Part shown: in pieces, positions 24,056-33,018 of the stretch
Numbering within the stretch: the first letter of the stretch is position 1
Layout of the letters: the number at the start of each line of letters is the position of its first letter
Source of the DNA: Melioribacteraceae bacterium
GTDB lineage: Bacteria > Bacteroidota > Ignavibacteria > Ignavibacteriales > Melioribacteraceae
Length of the DNA: 64,000 bases
Reading direction: 5' to 3'
Assembly: GCA_022181065.1 (NCBI GenBank)
Contig: BQMY01000074.1
Location: forward strand, 1-64,000
The notes under the pieces: model-generated
Database searches by the model: none
Told to the model about the DNA's origin: nothing
Seen by the model: only the letters and a program-made list of their open reading frames with translations
Program-made: the position numbers and the translations under genes

Positions 24056-26437
24056 ATGAAAAAGTTACTATTGTTAATGATAATTTTCAGCGGAATCCTT
24101 TCAGCGCAAGACCTTACCGGATACAGGATTTATATAAATCCCGGTCATGGCGGGTATGATTCAAATGACCGTTTTATAGCAGCAACAGGCTTCTGGGAAT
24201 CTGTGGGTAATCTTCATAAAGGACTTGAATTATATGACATGCTTGAAGACCTGGGCGCTACTGTTGATATAAGTCGTACCACTAATTTTTCTTCGGATGA
24301 TTTACCGCTATCGGTAATTGCTCAGTTGGCTAACCAATTCAACGCGGATTATTTTCACTCAATTCATTCGAATGCATTCAACGCACAAATTAACTATACC
24401 CTGGTACTGTTCAGAGGATATGATAATCAGCCGGTATTCCCGCAGGCTAAAACTATGGCTCAGATTCTCTGGCAAAAAATTTATGATGTAAACCGTGGTT
24501 ACTGGACTTACGGTTTTGTTAATGCTCGCGGCGACTGGGATTTTTACGGAAGCACCTCCGGTCTGGGCGTTTTAAGGAACTTGAATATGCCCGGTACTCT
24601 GTCTGAAGGGTCCTTTCATGATTACATCCCTGAATCATGGCGTTTAATGAATTATGCATATAAAACGCACGAATCATTCGCGATCGCCCGTTCTTTCCTC
24701 GATCTTTACAACCAGCCTGATTATCAATTTGGTATTGTTGCCGGAATATTACGCGATCCCGCTCAGGGAGTTTCCTATTATGCAATTCCCGCGACCAATG
24801 ACCCGAAAAACCCTGTTGGAGAAGTAACAGTAAGATTGGAACCGGGTAACCTGACATATACAACCGATATGATGAACAACGGCTATTATATGTTCGACAG
24901 CCTTGCTCCCGGTAACTATACGGTTTACTTTGAACATCCCGAGTATGTTAACGACTCTACCGAAATAACAGTCACTGCCGGTGTCAGTAAATTTGCCGAC
25001 AAAATGTTGCAGTTTGATATCACTGTTCCACCTGTCGTGGTCTCAAGTAATCCTGAAAATGGTGCAAATGATGTTTCCGCGATTGGTCCGTATTCATTTA
25101 CTTTCAGCAGAGAGATGTCAGCAGAATTAACACAAAATGCTTTTGAGATAAATCCGGCGGTCAATGGAAATATTTCGTGGAGTTCGGATGAGCGGACATT
25201 CTTTTTTACTCCTGATGAACCGCTTGAAATTCTCACTGAATACACCGTTTCTTTCGATACTACCGCAAGAAGTGTGTATGGTTACAGTCTTGATGCGCCT
25301 TTTGAGCTTACTTTCACAACCGGATCAAGAAATAGCCTTTCAGCTACATCATTTTATCCGGCTGATGGAGAAACCGGTATAACTACGTATCCTCAGGTAA
25401 GAATAAATTTTGACGCCCCAATTCTGCAATCTTCATTAACCAATAAGGTTGCGCTTTATGACTGGAATGACGCTAAACTCCCAGTTAGAAACGTGCAGAT
25501 TGTTATCGGAGACCTTACTTCATACATTAGGTACGAATCTAAAGACGAACTTGAACCAAATTCGGTTTATAAAGCGGTATTTAGCGCGGGGATTAAAGAT
25601 CTGGAGGGTTACGAACTTCAGGAAGATATTATAATGAACTTCACAACTACTGATGAGGAATATTTTAGTGGAAATATCTTTAACGCATGCGAAAACCTGT
25701 CAGATTGGGTGAGTCCGGCTAACAATGCCTCGTCATATAATTTCAACCCCGACCATACAGTCTTACAAACAGTAAATAAACCATTGTTTGAAGGTTCAGC
25801 ATCCCTGGAGTTGGAGTACGAATTTACCGCAGCCGAAGGTGAAGTATATATTACACTCAATTCCCCCTTCGATATTGGTACTAATACAAATAGTGCCGGA
25901 ATTTGGGTATTTGGTGATTTGAGTGGAAACGTTATCAAGTATGAATTTACAATTAGCGGATCGAGTGAATTTGTTTTATCCGATACTCTGGATTTCGCCG
26001 GCTGGAAAATGTTTAATGTTGACTTGAATAATCTCACACAATCAGATGAAATATTGTTCAAATCAGTAATAGTTGAAAAAACCGGTGATGGTAATTTTGG
26101 CGGTATGGTTTATTTTGACGCATTACAAACTGACGCTGAAGTAACTTACGTGGAAGAGAGTAATTTAACACCGGATAATTTCAGATTATTCCAGAACCAT
26201 CCAAACCCGTTCAATCCGGCGACACAGATAAAATATCAGTTGAAAGAAAGCTCGAATGTTAAGCTTACAGTCTATGATATGCTCGGTTCAGAAATAGAGA
26301 CGCTGGTAAATAGTGAGCAGCCTGCAGGTACATACAGCGTTAGTTTTGATGCTTCCAAACTTTCCAGCGGAATTTATTTCTATACAATCGTCACAGAAAA
26401 CTTTGTTAAAACAAGGAAAATGGTTCTTATCAAATAG
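24056..26437 (+). CDS. N-acetylmuramoyl-L-alanine amidase (Amidase_3) with T9SS tail
   Basis: The 793-residue protein has a signal peptide and an Amidase_3 zinc domain at about residues 20-215: His31 in NPGHGG, Glu48 in FWES and His104 in HSIHSN are the expected zinc ligands, and Glu184 in LSEGSF is the likely catalytic Glu. It continues with a carboxypeptidase-regulatory-like beta domain, two Big_5-type Ig domains (about 325-530; PYSFTFSREM, PQVRINFDAP), a carbohydrate-binding-like beta domain and a T9SS sorting tail (FQNHPNPFNPATQIKY ... KMVLIK). Surface export suggests it attacks peptidoglycan of other cells or debris rather than its own wall; that is inference. Confidence 0.88.
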   Translation: MKKLLLLMIIFSGILSAQDLTGYRIYINPGHGGYDSNDRFIAATGFWESVGNLHKGLELYDMLEDLGATVDISRTTNFSSDDLPLSVIAQLANQFNADYFHSIHSNAFNAQINYTLVLFRGYDNQPVFPQAKTMAQILWQKIYDVNRGYWTYGFVNARGDWDFYGSTSGLGVLRNLNMPGTLSEGSFHDYIPESWRLMNYAYKTHESFAIARSFLDLYNQPDYQFGIVAGILRDPAQGVSYYAIPATNDPKNPVGEVTVRLEPGNLTYTTDMMNNGYYMFDSLAPGNYTVYFEHPEYVNDSTEITVTAGVSKFADKMLQFDITVPPVVVSSNPENGANDVSAIGPYSFTFSREMSAELTQNAFEINPAVNGNISWSSDERTFFFTPDEPLEILTEYTVSFDTTARSVYGYSLDAPFELTFTTGSRNSLSATSFYPADGETGITTYPQVRINFDAPILQSSLTNKVALYDWNDAKLPVRNVQIVIGDLTSYIRYESKDELEPNSVYKAVFSAGIKDLEGYELQEDIIMNFTTTDEEYFSGNIFNACENLSDWVSPANNASSYNFNPDHTVLQTVNKPLFEGSASLELEYEFTAAEGEVYITLNSPFDIGTNTNSAGIWVFGDLSGNVIKYEFTISGSSEFVLSDTLDFAGWKMFNVDLNNLTQSDEILFKSVIVEKTGDGNFGGMVYFDALQTDAEVTYVEESNLTPDNFRLFQNHPNPFNPATQIKYQLKESSNVKLTVYDMLGSEIETLVNSEQPAGTYSVSFDASKLSSGIYFYTIVTENFVKTRKMVLIK

Positions 26438-26473
26438 TGTAAATAGTGCTGATTTGTTAGTACTGAGTGCCGT

Positions 26474-26495
26474 AGAGACGCCATAAACGGCGTCT
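26474..26495. repeat. GAGACGCC/GGCGTCTC palindrome
   Basis: GAGACGCC and GGCGTCTC form a perfect 8-base stem around six bases, without a T-run. Degenerate relatives (GGCGTCT...GGAGACGC) lie at 26868-26893 beyond the tRNA gene. This looks like a short repeat rather than a terminator. Confidence 0.5.
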
Positions 26496-26517
26496 CATGC
26501 ACACCATGAATTTATGC

Positions 26518-26551
26518 AGGGCGGGTTATTGACCTGCCCTTTTTATTTTTT
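26518..26551 (+). terminator. Rho-independent terminator of the amidase operon
   Basis: AGGGCGGGT pairs with ACCTGCCCT (one G-U) around TATTG and is followed by TTTTTATTTTTT on the plus strand. Confidence 0.88.
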
Positions 26552-26560
26552 GTCACTACA

Positions 26561-26598
26561 CAAAAACAAAAGCCCCGAAAGAATTAACTCCCGAGGCT
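26561..26598 (-). terminator. Rho-independent terminator of tRNA-Arg
   Basis: On the minus strand AGCCTCGGGAG pairs with CTTTCGGGGCT (several G-U pairs) around TTAATT, followed by TTTGTTTTTG. It begins 28 bases after the tRNA 3' end. Confidence 0.8.
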
Positions 26599-26626
26599 CT
26601 TGCAGGTATTTCCTGTACCTTCCAGG

Positions 26627-26699
26627 TGCCCATGAGAGGAATCGAACCTCTGACCTGCGGTTTAGGAAACCGTTGCTCTATCCCCTGAGCTACATGGGC
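26627..26699 (-). tRNA. tRNA-Arg (anticodon CCT)
   Basis: On the minus strand the sequence starts GCCCATG and ends CATGGGC plus discriminator A, giving a perfect seven-pair acceptor stem. The D arm contains GTAGCTCAGGGGATAGAGC, the anticodon loop is TTCCTAA (anticodon CCT) and the T arm has GGTTCGATTCC. The outermost anticodon-stem pair is an A-C mismatch. CCA is not encoded: the 3' end is followed by CCT. It reads AGG codons. Confidence 0.95.
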
Positions 26700-26832
26700 G
26701 GATGATTATAATCCAGATGCCAAATATAAATATTACACCCCACTAATTCAAAATGTATTTAATACAGCATAACATTGTGGAGACGAGATTCTCTACTTCC
26801 ACCTTTCCTTCGTAGAGACTCTATATGGTTGC

Positions 26833-26865
26833 TGAGCTTGCCGCCTTCCCCCCGCGCGGGGAAGT
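26833..26865. repeat. Dispersed intergenic repeat module, copy C
   Basis: The module TGAGCTTGCCGCCTT followed by a CCCCGC/GCGGGG palindrome and AAGT matches the modules at 12312-12340 and 55635-55667 in the same orientation. Confidence 0.55.
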
Positions 26866-26922
26866 AAATGGCGTCTAACTATATCGGAGACGCGATATAT
26901 CACGTCACTACAGGCTTTGGCC

Positions 26923-28605
26923 CTACTTCACCAGCTGCATCTTTTTACTAATTGTTGTCCCCGCGTGTGTGAGCCGATAAACATAAACGCCGGAAGCAAC
27001 ACCTGCTCCCGCGCCATCATTGCCGTCCCAGATAACCGAATACGATCCCGCAGCTGAATACTTATCCACCATGGTTCTAACTCTTCTCCCGGTGATATCA
27101 AAAATTTCGAGTCTGGCTCTACCCGGTTTATCGAGAGAATAACTAATAGTTGTGGATGGGTTGAACGGATTGGGATAATTTTGTTGAAGATCAAAACCGG
27201 TTGGAAGCGTCGAAATCCGCTTAATATTTGTAACGATTTCAAGAATTTTATCCGCGGCGTTCTCACCTGAAATATAAGCGCCGTGGGTTGTTCCCCGGTA
27301 TGCGTTGATAGTATGTTCACCGGCGAAAAACAGTTTTCCGTCAACGGGCGTCTGCCAGTCATCAAAATATTCGGGGGAAGAAGCAATATTGGCAAAAGAA
27401 TAGGAACCTTTCGCGAATTCATCCTGAGTCCACCGCGAAACCACCACGCCGGTTGGTTCGGGAATAGAATCACCATAAATTGTTTTCAGGATAGCCATAA
27501 CATCATCCTTGATTTGCTCATCTGTCTGCGATTCCATTGTAAGACCGTAAAGCCCGAATCCGAAAGTCATTAGTCCGTTCACAGGTACGAACTTTCTCGC
27601 GTTGAGAAAATAGGGGTACTTTCCTTTCAGATCGGTAGTTACACCAATATATTGCATCTCCTCATCCCAGAAAATGTCATCAAAACTGAGGAATACCTTG
27701 TTGATATATCCAACCTTCACCTGGTCAACCAGCTCAGTTTTGGAGGTGGGCAATTCGGGGACAAACTCAACACTTTCATTTTTCAAAACACCCAGCGGCA
27801 AGGTAACCACCACATGATCAGCTTCAAATTCACCATTGTTGGTAGTTACATAAATGATATTATCGGAATAATCAATCTCGGAAACAATATGTTCTGTTCT
27901 GATATCAAGCCCCTCCGCGAGATAGTTGGTCAGAGCGTCATATCCATTGGGGAAAAGTACATCATTACCCGGAAACTTTGTGTCATTTTCCCAATATTTG
28001 GATGATAATTCTGCAATATCACCACCGGAATCAAATTCCATGTAGGAGGTGAGCTGATAAAGCATAATTAAATCAGACAAATAAGAAGGTTCGATATTCT
28101 GTATTGCGGTTTCAACAGAAGTATCCTCGTTTAACCCAGCGGCATAGTTTGAAATATCTTCAAGCAGAGTGTTATAATTTTCATAATACTCCTCCATTGT
28201 AGCGTCATCAATTTCATCACCGTTATTATCATAAATAACCAGACTCTCATCATCTGTCTCGAAGGTATCGGGATCAACTATATCGGAAAGCTGTTTTACA
28301 GGATTATCATTTGAGGGGCCATGTATCCATGAAGCACCCAGATCAACCGGAAACCCAAGTGATCGGTCCGACCAAATTCTTCCGCCAATTCTATCACGTG
28401 CCTCCAGAACAATAACGTCCAGACCCGCGCTTTTAAGTTTAACCGCAGCCGAAAGCCCTGCGAATCCGGCACCAACAACAATAACCCTTTTAGTGTTTAA
28501 TAAACGATTTGAAGTCTTTCCTTTACCTGAAGCAACTCCCGGTAATGCCGCAACAGAAGTCAATAGTGCTAACTGTTTGAGAAAATCACGCCTCTTCCCT
28601 TTCAT
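26923..28605 (-). CDS. Flavin-containing amine oxidase with Tat-like leader and T9SS tail
   Basis: From the ATG at 28605 the protein is 560 residues; the longer reading adds 20 residues that do not belong to a leader. It starts MKGKRRDFLKQLALLTS, a twin-arginine-type signal, then the FAD Rossmann motif VVGAGFAGLSAAVKL and EARDRIGGRIWSD of the amine oxidase family. FFAGEHT...GTTHGAYISG near residue 440 is the C-terminal FAD-binding motif of monoamine/polyamine oxidases. The last 85 residues are a T9SS sorting domain (QQNYPNPFNPSTTISYS ... KKMQLVK). It should oxidise amines and release peroxide and ammonia outside the cell. The substrate is unknown. Confidence 0.9.
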   Translation of the reverse strand: MKGKRRDFLKQLALLTSVAALPGVASGKGKTSNRLLNTKRVIVVGAGFAGLSAAVKLKSAGLDVIVLEARDRIGGRIWSDRSLGFPVDLGASWIHGPSNDNPVKQLSDIVDPDTFETDDESLVIYDNNGDEIDDATMEEYYENYNTLLEDISNYAAGLNEDTSVETAIQNIEPSYLSDLIMLYQLTSYMEFDSGGDIAELSSKYWENDTKFPGNDVLFPNGYDALTNYLAEGLDIRTEHIVSEIDYSDNIIYVTTNNGEFEADHVVVTLPLGVLKNESVEFVPELPTSKTELVDQVKVGYINKVFLSFDDIFWDEEMQYIGVTTDLKGKYPYFLNARKFVPVNGLMTFGFGLYGLTMESQTDEQIKDDVMAILKTIYGDSIPEPTGVVVSRWTQDEFAKGSYSFANIASSPEYFDDWQTPVDGKLFFAGEHTINAYRGTTHGAYISGENAADKILEIVTNIKRISTLPTGFDLQQNYPNPFNPSTTISYSLDKPGRARLEIFDITGRRVRTMVDKYSAAGSYSVIWDGNDGAGAGVASGVYVYRLTHAGTTISKKMQLVK

Positions 28606-29524
28606 ACTTAAATTCCCTTTTATTTTAAGTTTGAATATATTTGTTCGGATTTGATAATACGTCATATCTGCTTTTATTGCAACTTCTCGAAACAGGAAAA
28701 TTCTAAAATTCTACTTTTTTATTCGTTTACGGGACATCATACAAGGCGATTTATTTAACCTAAAACACGATAAATGATATCTTAAAACATACACACAACA
28801 CCTATTTTTAGAGAAACCCGATTTTTTCTAATTAGCGTCATGCCGTCTCAAAGTATTGACAAAAATGACCCAATGTAATCTTCGTGCTGGCAAGCTGAGG
28901 CAATGAAGAAGGAACAAGACTAAAATAATTGTTTGTACACCCCTTCCCCAATTGACAGGAGCCTGTGCGCTTTGGCGAGAAGGGGATGGGGGTTGAAGTC
29001 AAGAAGATTTCATCTTTACGGCACCAGGAGCAACTCAATTTAATCCCTGCCAATCCGGAAGAAATAGTACCTGAAGATACATAGCAAGATTAGTCAATAA
29101 AGTAGCTGAACTTCTTGATATAAGTTGAATAGAATCGAAATATAAAAAAGGAGGAACAAGCATATATCATCCCCGGATGTTGCTAAAAGTAGTGGTTTAC
29201 GGCTACCTTCAGAAGATATGAAGTTAAATGCCTATAACAAAAGCATTGCGGGAAGATATCCAATTTGTGTGGCTAAGCTTCGTTCCGCTACGCTTCACTT
29301 CGCTTATCCTTTCCTCTCTCTTTAACCATTTACACAAATCTTTTTACACTACTCTAAATTGCTTTCTTTAACCACCTGTTTTGCAACAATCTGAAAAAAA
29401 AGTTACCTAAAAAACCCATATTTTACCCCGAAGACCCAAAAATCTTATTATTTGGTCAAAACTGATTGAGGCTCATTCCGGTATTTTTGTCAAGGGGTAT
29501 CTTCCCTTTTCAGTCAGCTCTTTT
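28606..29524. other. Long gene-poor gap
   Basis: I find no supported gene in these 919 bases. A 71-codon minus-strand frame at 28838-29053 lacks a ribosome site and protein-like composition. The gap contains repeat-like fragments (GGCGAGAAGGGGATGGGG near 28973; CTTCGTTCCGCTACGCTTCA near 29279) and the 3'-end repeat at 29484-29520. The first 100 bases upstream of the amine oxidase probably hold its promoter. Confidence 0.65.
29484..29520 (-). repeat. 3'-end repeat (GCTGACT...CCCCTTG), copy 2
   Basis: On the minus strand this reads GAGCTGACTGAAAAGGGA, six bases, then CCCCTTGACAAAAA, matching the copy at 12458-12495. It lies directly after the stop of the SDR gene, as the other copy does after the DPP IV gene. 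Confidence 0.6.
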
Positions 29525-30229
29525 TCATTTCGGATTTGTAGGTCGTACCTCTATCTCACTCACCATAGCCCTCGGTGGTAATTTTATCATAGTTGAAATA
29601 ATATCAGCCACATCCTCACCAGTCAATATTTTGTCAATGTTTTTCGGTTCTATTGGAGTATTGGCTATCATGTCGGTATCTACGGAACCGGGACAAATAG
29701 TTCCTACCCTTATATTGTGTTCTCTCAACTCAAGCATCAAAGAGCGAGAAAAGCCCATAACCGCGTGTTTGGTAGCGGCATACATTGTACCATGAACAAA
29801 ACCGTTTTTTCCCGCAAGGGAGGAAACAGTAAAGATTGAACCTGAATTTCTTGCAATCATACTGTTAACAACAGCCTTTGTAACGTTATAAACACCGAAC
29901 ATATTAACATCCATCTGCTGTTTGAACTCATCAAGTGTTGAATCAACAAACTTTTTGAATATCGCCAAACCGGCATTGTTTACCAGATGTTCAACTCCAC
30001 CCCATTCTTTTTCGATAGTTTTGACGGAATCATTTACGAAAGCGGTGTCTGTCACATCGCCTGAAAAAATTTTCAGGTTTTCACTATCGTTGATCTCTTC
30101 TTGAAGGGAAGCCAATAATTCGCTGTTTCTGCTGAACGCCGCAACCCTGAAACCATCATTATATAGTTTTATTGCTATAGCTCTGCCAATTCCACGCGCA
30201 GCTCCGGTTACAACAACTACCTTTTTCAC
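29525..30229 (-). CDS. SDR oxidoreductase, possible sepiapterin-reductase-like (1)
   Basis: This 234-residue classical SDR has the cofactor motif TGAARGIGRA at residues 7-16, NNAG in HLVNNAGLAIF, a catalytic Ser in FTVSSLAGKNG and YAATKHA (YxxxK). The C-terminus EIEVRPTNPK fits the group of SDRs that includes sepiapterin and clavulaldehyde reductases. It is the last gene of a run with bcp, a PTPS-family gene, folE and a second SDR. By context it may reduce a pterin side chain. A general keto-reductase role cannot be excluded. Confidence 0.75.
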   Translation of the reverse strand: MKKVVVVTGAARGIGRAIAIKLYNDGFRVAAFSRNSELLASLQEEINDSENLKIFSGDVTDTAFVNDSVKTIEKEWGGVEHLVNNAGLAIFKKFVDSTLDEFKQQMDVNMFGVYNVTKAVVNSMIARNSGSIFTVSSLAGKNGFVHGTMYAATKHAVMGFSRSLMLELREHNIRVGTICPGSVDTDMIANTPIEPKNIDKILTGEDVADIISTMIKLPPRAMVSEIEVRPTNPK

Positions 30230-30933
30230 TAAAGATCACCCAATTTTGGTCTTAGAATAATTTCTTCCTGAACAAGTTTATCCGACATTTCAAATGCGTT
30301 GAAAACAACATCTGCTATATCCTCAGGTGTCATCATTCTATCACCAAACTGTTCACGCATTTCTTCTGACCAGATTTCAGTTTTTGTTGCTCCAGGTAAT
30401 ACATTTATAACCTGAATATTATGTTCACGCAACTCTTCACGCAATACTTTTGAATAAGTCTGTAACCCGATTTTGGAAGCGGCATAGATACTGCTGTTTG
30501 TAAAAACCTTGTCTGCCGCAACAGAAATGATGTTAATAATTGCCCCCGACTTTCGTTCGATCATCCCGGGCAGTGATGCCTTGATCAGATTAATTGCGCC
30601 AAGGAGGTTTGTGTTCACGATATCCTCAATCGTCTCGAATGTATCGTGTTCAGCTTTTCTAAACGAAGTAATACCCGCATTGTTTATAACGCAATATATA
30701 GGACTCGTTTTTTCTAGTTTCGCCACCAGTTCAATTATGGCTTCACGATTAGTCACATCAAGCGCCTGTGGAAAGATGTTGGGTGTAAGTTTTTTTTCTT
30801 CAGCATATTCACCAACAATTTCAATACTTCTGGAAGTCGCATAGACAAAATGCCCTTCCCTGGCGAATTTGATGGTTAAAGCTTTGCCAATACCTTTCGA
30901 AGCGCCTGTAACAAGAATATTCTTTTTTAGCAT
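30229..30933 (-). CDS. SDR oxidoreductase, possible sepiapterin-reductase-like (2)
   Basis: Also 234 residues, a paralogue of the downstream gene, with [29 protein letters not shown] (Ser) and YAASKIG (YxxxK). The C-terminus [12 protein letters not shown] is again of the sepiapterin-reductase-like SDR type. Its start overlaps folE by seven bases and its stop touches the start of the next SDR, so all are translationally linked. The tight pairing with GTP cyclohydrolase I and a PTPS-type enzyme suggests a biopterin step. Confidence 0.75.
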   Translation of the reverse strand: MLKKNILVTGASKGIGKALTIKFAREGHFVYATSRSIEIVGEYAEEKKLTPNIFPQALDVTNREAIIELVAKLEKTSPIYCVINNAGITSFRKAEHDTFETIEDIVNTNLLGAINLIKASLPGMIERKSGAIINIISVAADKVFTNSSIYAASKIGLQTYSKVLREELREHNIQVINVLPGATKTEIWSEEMREQFGDRMMTPEDIADVVFNAFEMSDKLVQEEIILRPKLGDL

Positions 30934-31496
30934 AATCTGTGTTTTGATATCAAGTTAAGGAATTCAGCGCGAGTACGAGCGTCATTTTTAAATATTCCGC
31001 GCATAGCGCTGGTCGATGTAAGTGAATTCTGTTTTTCAACCCCTCTCATCATCATGCACATGTGATAACCTTCCGCTACAACAGCAACTCCGCGTGGAGA
31101 AAGATATTCCTGAAGCGTATCAGCAATTTCATTTGTCATTCTCTCCTGAACCTGGAGCCTTCTCGCAAAAACCTCAACAATACGAGGAATTTTGCTAAGA
31201 CCAACTATCTTTCCATTCGGGATGTAGGCAACATGTACCTTCCCATAAAACGGAAGCATATGATGCTCACACAAACTGTAAAAATCAATATCCTTCACTA
31301 TCACCATTTCATCATATTTCTCATTAAAAATGGCACCATTTATAACTTCGTTTATATCTTTAGTATAACCCTGAGTCAAAAATTCATATGCTTTCGCGAC
31401 ACGCTCGGGAGTTTTCTCAAGCCCATGCCGATTAGTGTCCTCACCAATTTCATCCAGTATAACTTTTACATTTTTTGCAACTTCATCTATGTTCAA
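30927..31496 (-). CDS. folE: GTP cyclohydrolase I (FolE)
   Basis: The 189-residue protein has the complete FolE pattern: [45 protein letters not shown] with zinc ligands Cys and His, [22 protein letters not shown], and [11 protein letters not shown] with the third zinc Cys. It converts GTP to 7,8-dihydroneopterin triphosphate, feeding folate, biopterin or queuosine. It lies two bases downstream of the PTPS-family gene and overlaps the SDR gene. Confidence 0.97.
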   Translation of the reverse strand: MNIDEVAKNVKVILDEIGEDTNRHGLEKTPERVAKAYEFLTQGYTKDINEVINGAIFNEKYDEMVIVKDIDFYSLCEHHMLPFYGKVHVAYIPNGKIVGLSKIPRIVEVFARRLQVQERMTNEIADTLQEYLSPRGVAVVAEGYHMCMMMRGVEKQNSLTSTSAMRGIFKNDARTRAEFLNLISKHRLC

Positions 31497-31498
31497 CT

Positions 31499-31918
31499 TT
31501 AATTTTCTCCCTTGAATTCAACATAGTTATTTTCTGTTTCATACAGTTTTACAGAATACAATTTACCTTCTGATATTTTATCTTCAAGTTGATCCCAGAT
31601 AGCAATGGCAATATTTTCCGCAGTAGGATTTATACCTTTCATAAAATCTACATCATAATTGAGATGCTTGTGATCAAGTTTTTTGATGACATGTTCACGT
31701 ATGATATCTCTGAGTACTTTCAGGTCAATAACATAACCGGTTTGAGGATTCGGTTTTCCGGCAACAATTACTTCCAGTACATAATTATGACCATGTCCGT
31801 AATAATTATTGCATTTATCAAACAGTTCTTCATTTTCTTTTTGGGAAAGATCAGGATTATGAAGTCTGTGAGAAGCGCTGAAAACCTCTCTCCTTGTTAC
31901 ATAGAGCATATTATTCAT
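31499..31918 (-). CDS. 6-pyruvoyl-tetrahydropterin synthase family (PTPS/QueD)
   Basis: The 139-residue enzyme carries zinc ligands His17 (SASHRL), His42 and His44, and the catalytic Cys36 in [11 protein letters not shown]. The spacing C-x5-HGH is that of the eukaryote-type PTPS that makes 6-pyruvoyl-tetrahydropterin; E. coli QueD has C-x3-HGH. The remaining signatures, [12 protein letters not shown] and [13 protein letters not shown], also look PTPS-like. The product of FolE is the expected substrate. QueD activity for queuosine remains possible, but no queC or queE is near. The gene overlaps bcp by eight bases. Confidence 0.85.
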   Translation of the reverse strand: MNNMLYVTRREVFSASHRLHNPDLSQKENEELFDKCNNYYGHGHNYVLEVIVAGKPNPQTGYVIDLKVLRDIIREHVIKKLDHKHLNYDVDFMKGINPTAENIAIAIWDQLEDKISEGKLYSVKLYETENNYVEFKGEN

Positions 31919-32372
31919 TCACCACTTTTAAAACTTCATCAACATGTCCGCCAACCTTAACTTTTGCGAAAACTTTTTTGATATTCCCTTCTTCGTCAAT
32001 AACTATGGTTGTTCGTTCAACTCCCATGTACTTTCTACCGTACATACTTTTTTCTTTCCACACACCATATTTTTCCAATACTTCTTTATTTTCATCGGCA
32101 AGAAGTGTGAATGGTAATTCATACTTATCAGCAAACTTTTTGTGAGATTTAACCGGATCGGGACTCATACCCAAAACAACGGCATCGATCTTTTCAAATT
32201 CGGGGTGTGTATCTCTAAAATCGCATGCTTCCTGTGTACATCCTTTAGTATTATCTTTCGGATAAAAGTAGAGAACAACTTTTTTGCCCTTAAAATCTGT
32301 TAAAGACACCATATTACCATCACCATCAGGCAAGGTGAATTCAGGTGCTTTTTTACCTTCTTCCAACATCAT
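31911..32372 (-). CDS. bcp: Thioredoxin-dependent peroxiredoxin Bcp/PrxQ
   Basis: The 153-residue protein has the Bcp/PrxQ motif YPKDNTKGCTQEACDFRD with peroxidatic Cys45 and resolving Cys50, and a C-terminal GNIKKVFAKVKVGGHVDEVLK typical of the family. It reduces hydrogen peroxide and organic peroxides with thioredoxin. Surprisingly for a stress gene, it is the first gene of the pterin operon and overlaps the PTPS-family gene. A terminator separates it from the second peroxiredoxin gene upstream. Confidence 0.94.
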   Translation of the reverse strand: MMLEEGKKAPEFTLPDGDGNMVSLTDFKGKKVVLYFYPKDNTKGCTQEACDFRDTHPEFEKIDAVVLGMSPDPVKSHKKFADKYELPFTLLADENKEVLEKYGVWKEKSMYGRKYMGVERTTIVIDEEGNIKKVFAKVKVGGHVDEVLKVVNE

Positions 32373-32464
32373 AAACTCCTAAATTTCTTATTATGCTGAT
32401 GTAACATAACAAAAAGAGAATTAAGTTCCTGAATAACGCTTAAAATCATTTTCGCAAAAAACCT

Positions 32465-32499
32465 TTAAAACAAAAAGTGCCGGCTATTTACCGACACTT
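32465..32499 (-). terminator. Rho-independent terminator of the peroxiredoxin-dodecin operon
   Basis: On the minus strand AAGTGTCGG pairs with CCGGCACTT (one G-U) around a seven-base loop and is followed by TTTTTGTTTT. Confidence 0.85.
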
Positions 32500-32521
32500 A
32501 TTAAAAATCTGATGGTGTAAA

Positions 32522-33004
32522 TTATCCAAGTTTTTCGAGAGCAGCTACTATGTTATCGTAGTCAGGTTCGTCTCCGGGGTTCTCCAAAACTTCGGCGTAA
32601 GCAATTTTACCTTCCTTGTCAACAACAAACGCGGAACGTTTTGCAACACCGTTCATATCAAGTTTACCTGGCACAAAAACATCATAGAATGCTTCATACT
32701 TAGGCGCGACTTCTTTGTTAAAATCGCTTAATATCTGGAAGTTAAAACCATGTTTCTCAGCCCAAAGCTTGTGCGCGAAAGGTGAGTCAACAGAGATAGC
32801 AAGAACCTCAGCATTCAGATCATTATATCTTGTCATGCTGTCGCGGGTACTGCAAAGTTCTTTTTCACAAACCGCGGTGTTAACCAATGGGAAAAACAAT
32901 ATCACAACATTTTTTTTACCTTTGAAATCAGAAAGTGATACTTGTTCAATATTAGAATTTTTTAATGTAAATTCGGGTGCAACATCACCTGTTTTAAGAG
33001 GCAT
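32522..33004 (-). CDS. Peroxiredoxin (AhpC/TSA family, one of two)
   Basis: The 160-residue protein matches the AhpE/PrxQ-like redoxin fold. The active-site segment is FFPLVNTAVCEKELCSTRD, with the PxxxTxxC motif (Pro39, Thr43, Cys46) and a second Cys51. EVLAISVDSPFAHKLWAEKHGFNFQILSDF and a C-terminal DEPDYDNIV complete the pattern. It should remove peroxides in the cytoplasm. It follows the dodecin gene by 14 bases, and the pair is divergent from a PerR-like gene with PerR-box-like sequences between, so peroxide induction is likely. Confidence 0.9.
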   Translation of the reverse strand: MPLKTGDVAPEFTLKNSNIEQVSLSDFKGKKNVVILFFPLVNTAVCEKELCSTRDSMTRYNDLNAEVLAISVDSPFAHKLWAEKHGFNFQILSDFNKEVAPKYEAFYDVFVPGKLDMNGVAKRSAFVVDKEGKIAYAEVLENPGDEPDYDNIVAALEKLG

Positions 33005-33018
33005 AAGAACTCCTTATT

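Noticed and set aside
26514-26705. Open frame covering the tRNA gene
   Set aside because: It reads a terminator and the reverse of tRNA-Arg; the tRNA is certain.
28838-29053. A 71-codon minus-strand reading frame in the long gap
   Set aside because: It has no ribosome site, contains repeat-like pieces and has an odd amino acid mix; I treat it as non-coding.
31499-31918. Calling the PTPS-family gene queD for queuosine
   Set aside because: The catalytic spacing is C-x5-HGH and no queC or queE is nearby; I kept the family name and left the symbol empty.
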